A stretch of 5,579 bases of DNA from NCBI GenBank assembly GCA_019237355.1, contig JAFAHH010000984.1:1-5579 (forward strand), written 5' to 3'. Source of the stretch: Acetobacteraceae bacterium. GTDB taxonomy: Bacteria; Pseudomonadota; Alphaproteobacteria; Acetobacterales; Acetobacteraceae. The translations under genes and the position numbers were made by a program. The notes below the pieces were generated by a model. It was given only the letters and a program-made list of their open reading frames with translations, ran no database searches and was not told the origin of the DNA. Positions 3,963 to 5,579 of this stretch are shown here, in pieces. The number at the start of each line of letters is the position of its first letter. Position 1 is the stretch's first letter.

Positions 3963-4282
3963 GATCCCGCCCTCCCCGCCGCCGCATCACGCAGCACCGA
4001 AATGTCCAGTACCGCCTCGGCAAGCAGCCGCTTCAACCGGGCATTCTCGGCCTTCAGCAATTTGATTCGTCCGTTTTCAGCGCGTGTTGCTGGAGGCAAT
4101 TGCTGGCGCCCGGCTTTGGCCTTGGGCTCGCCGTTGCCATTGCCGGATCTGGCCTTCTTCCAGTTCATAAAGGTCGATTGGCTGACGCCATGCTTGCGGC
4201 ACAGGTCCGCAATCTTCATTCCGCCTTGTTGCTCGGCAATTATTCCGGCGATCTGTTCATCGGTGTATCGCTGCCTGGTCAT
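3959..4282 (-). CDS. Orphan IS3-family OrfA-like HTH/leucine-zipper protein (107 aa)
   Basis: ATG 4282 overlaps the methyltransferase stop as ATGA and has AGGAG (4290-4294) 7 bases upstream. The N-terminus (MTRQRYTDEQIAGIIAEQQG, then KIADLCRKHGVSQSTFMNWK at residues 23-42) is a typical HTH_Tnp_1 helix-turn-helix, as in OrfA of IS3 elements, which binds the ends of the element. Residues 72-97 form a leucine zipper with I73, L76, N80, L83, L87, A90, I94 and L97 in a/d positions. This fits the usual OrfA dimer. An Ala/Gly/Lys linker (about 46-70) is longer than typical. There is no OrfB integrase frame downstream, no slippery site at its end, and no terminal inverted repeats were noticed. It is therefore likely a domesticated DNA-binding protein within the operon, perhaps a regulator, rather than an active transposase. 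The HTH assignment is strong; the role is inferred. Confidence 0.88.
   Translation of the reverse strand: MTRQRYTDEQIAGIIAEQQGGMKIADLCRKHGVSQSTFMNWKKARSGNGNGEPKAKAGRQQLPPATRAENGRIKLLKAENARLKRLLAEAVLDISVLRDAAAGRAGS
3971..3975 (-). promoter_or_regulatory. Shine-Dalgarno supporting the CTG start at 3962
   Basis: GGAGG on the leftward strand, 8 bases before CTG 3962 and inside the last codons of the OrfA-like gene. It is the strongest DNA-level support for translation of the first FRLEW protein from its beginning. Confidence 0.5.
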
Positions 4283-5529
4283 GTCATTTCTCCTGAGCTG
4301 AAATCCTGTCCGGCCATGTTACGTCTCACCTGCGTGAATAATGAAGCGTCATTTGTAATCCGGCGTTCGGCCATGTCGGTGTAGCCGGGGAACAGCTCGA
4401 TTCCGATCGCGCTGCGTTGCAGTCTATCGGCAACCAACAGAGTGGTGCCGCTTCCGGCGAACGGGTCAAGAACGGTGCACGGAACCGGCTTGTGTTCTGG
4501 GCAGGAACATCCAGGCTTCCATCCAATCGTGATTTTCTCGCGCATCCCCTCGAGGATGCGGCGCTTCACATCGCTCGGGTTTTGCACTCCGTTTGCTGTG
4601 TAATTCTTGGTTCCCTGGCCGTTGTAAGAACCGTCTGCGGGTGAACCTCCGCATGCGATTTGATGCGCCAGGTTCGGCTCGCCCTTCTTTACAATCCGCA
4701 CCCAAGGCGCAAGGCATGCCGGACAGCATCCGCGCTCGGAAGTGCCGGCCCTGATGCAGCGCGCCACGAGCTCTGACGGCATGGTGGCATAGTGTGCGTC
4801 CCGGCATGGTTCTGTGGGGATTGTCCAAACGTTTCTGCAGTTGCGCATGGAAAAATCGGTGCCGTCGCGTTTCTGGCCGCTCTTCCACTCAGCCCGTCCG
4901 TCCAGTTCCTTTGCGCCTTGCGAGGTATACGGGCGCCGCGGATCGTTCGTGATGCTTGGCTCTTTGATTGCCTCAGCGTCGTAGAAGTACTTATCGCTCT
5001 TCGCTAATAGGAACACATGCTCATGTGCGTTCGTCGGTCTGTTGGTGACCGATTCTGGCATGCATGAGGATTTGTGCCAGATTATGTCGGACCGCAACCA
5101 CCAGCCATCGTCCTGTAGCGCAATCGCCACGCGGGCCGGGATCATCATAAGGTCCTTGTCCTTCAGGCTTGGACCGATGCGCGGCGGCCTGTGACTCCTG
5201 GCGCCATTCGCCAGCGGGCCTTGCCCGGGCACATTCCGGCGGCTGCAGGGCCAATTGCTCGCGTAACTGTCGCCTATGACAATCCAGCACGTTCCAGATG
5301 GATGCAGCACACGACGCACCTCCCGGAACACATCCACCAGCGTCTCGACATATTCGTCGGGCGATCTCTCCTGGCCAATCTCAAGATGCTTGTCGGGATG
5401 GCCATCTGGAAGATACGAGCGAAGGCCGTAATATGGTCATGGAGGGGATGTCACGACACACTGGACACTGCAGGCTGGCAGTGTCGATAGAATTGCGCGC
5501 GCATCCCCTGTGAGCAGTTCAATGCTCAT
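4279..5529 (-). pseudogene. Beta-class DNA amino-methyltransferase interrupted by one in-frame TGA
   Basis: From ATG 5529 (AGGGA 6 bases upstream) the frame reads MSIELLTGDARAILSTL and continues to TGA 4279, except for a TGA at codon 31. The motif order is IV (TSPP...YYGLRSY, codons 27-39), then IIWHK...HEHVFLLAKSDKYFYD (about 149-184), then MPSEL (about 250), and last motif I DPFAGSGTT (355-363). This order defines the beta class of SAM-dependent N4-cytosine/N6-adenine methyltransferases (N6_N4_Mtase). The insert before motif I carries CCPAC (268-272), CSC (341-343) and Cys351, a probable zinc knob in the target-recognition region. Without the stop the protein would have normal phage methyltransferase length. 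The longest intact reading starts at GTG 5337 (352 aa) and lacks motif IV, so it should be inactive. No restriction gene is nearby. It heads the operon and overlaps the OrfA-like gene. Base specificity cannot be told from sequence. Confidence 0.88.
5428..5451 (-). other. Lesion in methyltransferase motif IV: extra TGA-CCA codons
   Basis: Leftward codons here are ACA TCC CCT CCA TGA CCA TAT TAC, that is T-S-P-P-stop-P-Y-Y. Deleting six bases restores TSPPYY, the catalytic loop that contacts the base to be methylated. The local sequence CCAT-GA-CCAT shows a 4-base direct repeat around two bases, compatible with slippage or an excision footprint. The stop is followed by C, a comparatively leaky UGA context. 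Confidence 0.85.
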
Positions 5530-5579
5530 CACCCTTCCCTTTCACCTGGCGCAACGAAACGCTATATTCTGCTCTACAG
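5519..5579 (-). CDS. Possible C-terminal tail of an upstream gene
   Basis: One leftward frame is open from the window edge for 19 codons (ending SVSLRQVKGKGDEH) and stops at TGA 5519-5521, overlapping the methyltransferase start by 11 bases. The same short-overlap style seen in the rest of the operon makes it plausible that a gene precedes the methyltransferase. The fragment is too short to identify and could be open by chance. Confidence 0.33.
   Translation of the reverse strand, partial: CRAEYSVSLRQVKGKGDEH

Noticed and set aside
3959..4282. A complete IS3 insertion sequence
   Set aside because: No OrfB integrase frame follows, no slippery frameshift site or terminal inverted repeats were seen, and both ends of the gene are precisely overlapped with neighbours.
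3819..4384. Rightward open frames of 160 and 174 codons opposite the OrfA-like gene
   Set aside because: They are antisense to a recognisable HTH_Tnp_1/zipper protein and to the methyltransferase end. They have no ribosome sites, and their hydrophobic, Cys/Ser-rich composition is typical of antisense frames.
1..5579. CRISPR array, tRNA or rRNA genes
   Set aside because: No regularly spaced repeats, tRNA cloverleaf with its conserved T-loop, or rRNA signature was found on reading either strand by eye.

Overview
The window is GC-rich bacterial DNA with strong G/C preference at third codon positions. It is packed with small, mostly unrecognised genes that overlap or sit a few bases apart, next to a phage-type DNA methyltransferase. 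This looks like a prophage, phage or other mobile accessory region of a GC-rich proteobacterium, probably an alphaproteobacterium. That host guess is inferred from base composition and gene style; there is no rRNA or tRNA here to test it.

Left part (1-1275): a leftward gene, cut by the window edge, encodes an exported protein with a signal peptide and about 20-residue Gly-Asn repeats that look like a beta-solenoid. Divergent from it, two small rightward genes are joined by an ATGA overlap. They lie behind a plausible sigma70-like promoter and a perfect 7-bp inverted repeat.

Middle (1276-3314): everything credible reads leftward. A 65-residue zinc-ribbon protein (1352-1549) is followed by 396 bases without a convincing gene. 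That gap holds an 80-bp element bounded by perfect 10-bp inverted repeats. Beyond it is a chain of three unrecognised genes (1946-3129), two of them joined by an ATGA overlap. The last gene of the chain carries an in-frame 19-bp direct repeat. An AT-richer stretch (3157-3210) is the likely promoter zone of this chain.

Right part (3315-5579): a leftward operon runs from a beta-class DNA amino-methyltransferase, through an orphan IS3 OrfA-like HTH/leucine-zipper protein with no OrfB, to two tandem small paralogues sharing FRLEW, DF and AEA motifs. It ends with a basic proline/lysine-rich protein that has a TTG start. Junctions are tightly coupled (ATGA, then CTGA, then an overlap). The first FRLEW gene has no ATG, GTG or TTG start at its 5' end and probably uses CTG, so standard gene callers would miss it.

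The most striking observation is that the methyltransferase reads open from ATG 5529 except for one in-frame TGA (5437-5439) placed exactly inside catalytic motif IV (TSPP-stop-P-YYGLRSY). Removing six bases restores a canonical TSPPYYGLRSY. The enzyme is therefore probably inactive as written, although the downstream genes remain intact and coupled. No complete, recognisable new defence system is demonstrated. The best leads are the interrupted methyltransferase operon with its exapted OrfA and FRLEW pair, and the coupled unknown pair at 1946-2844.
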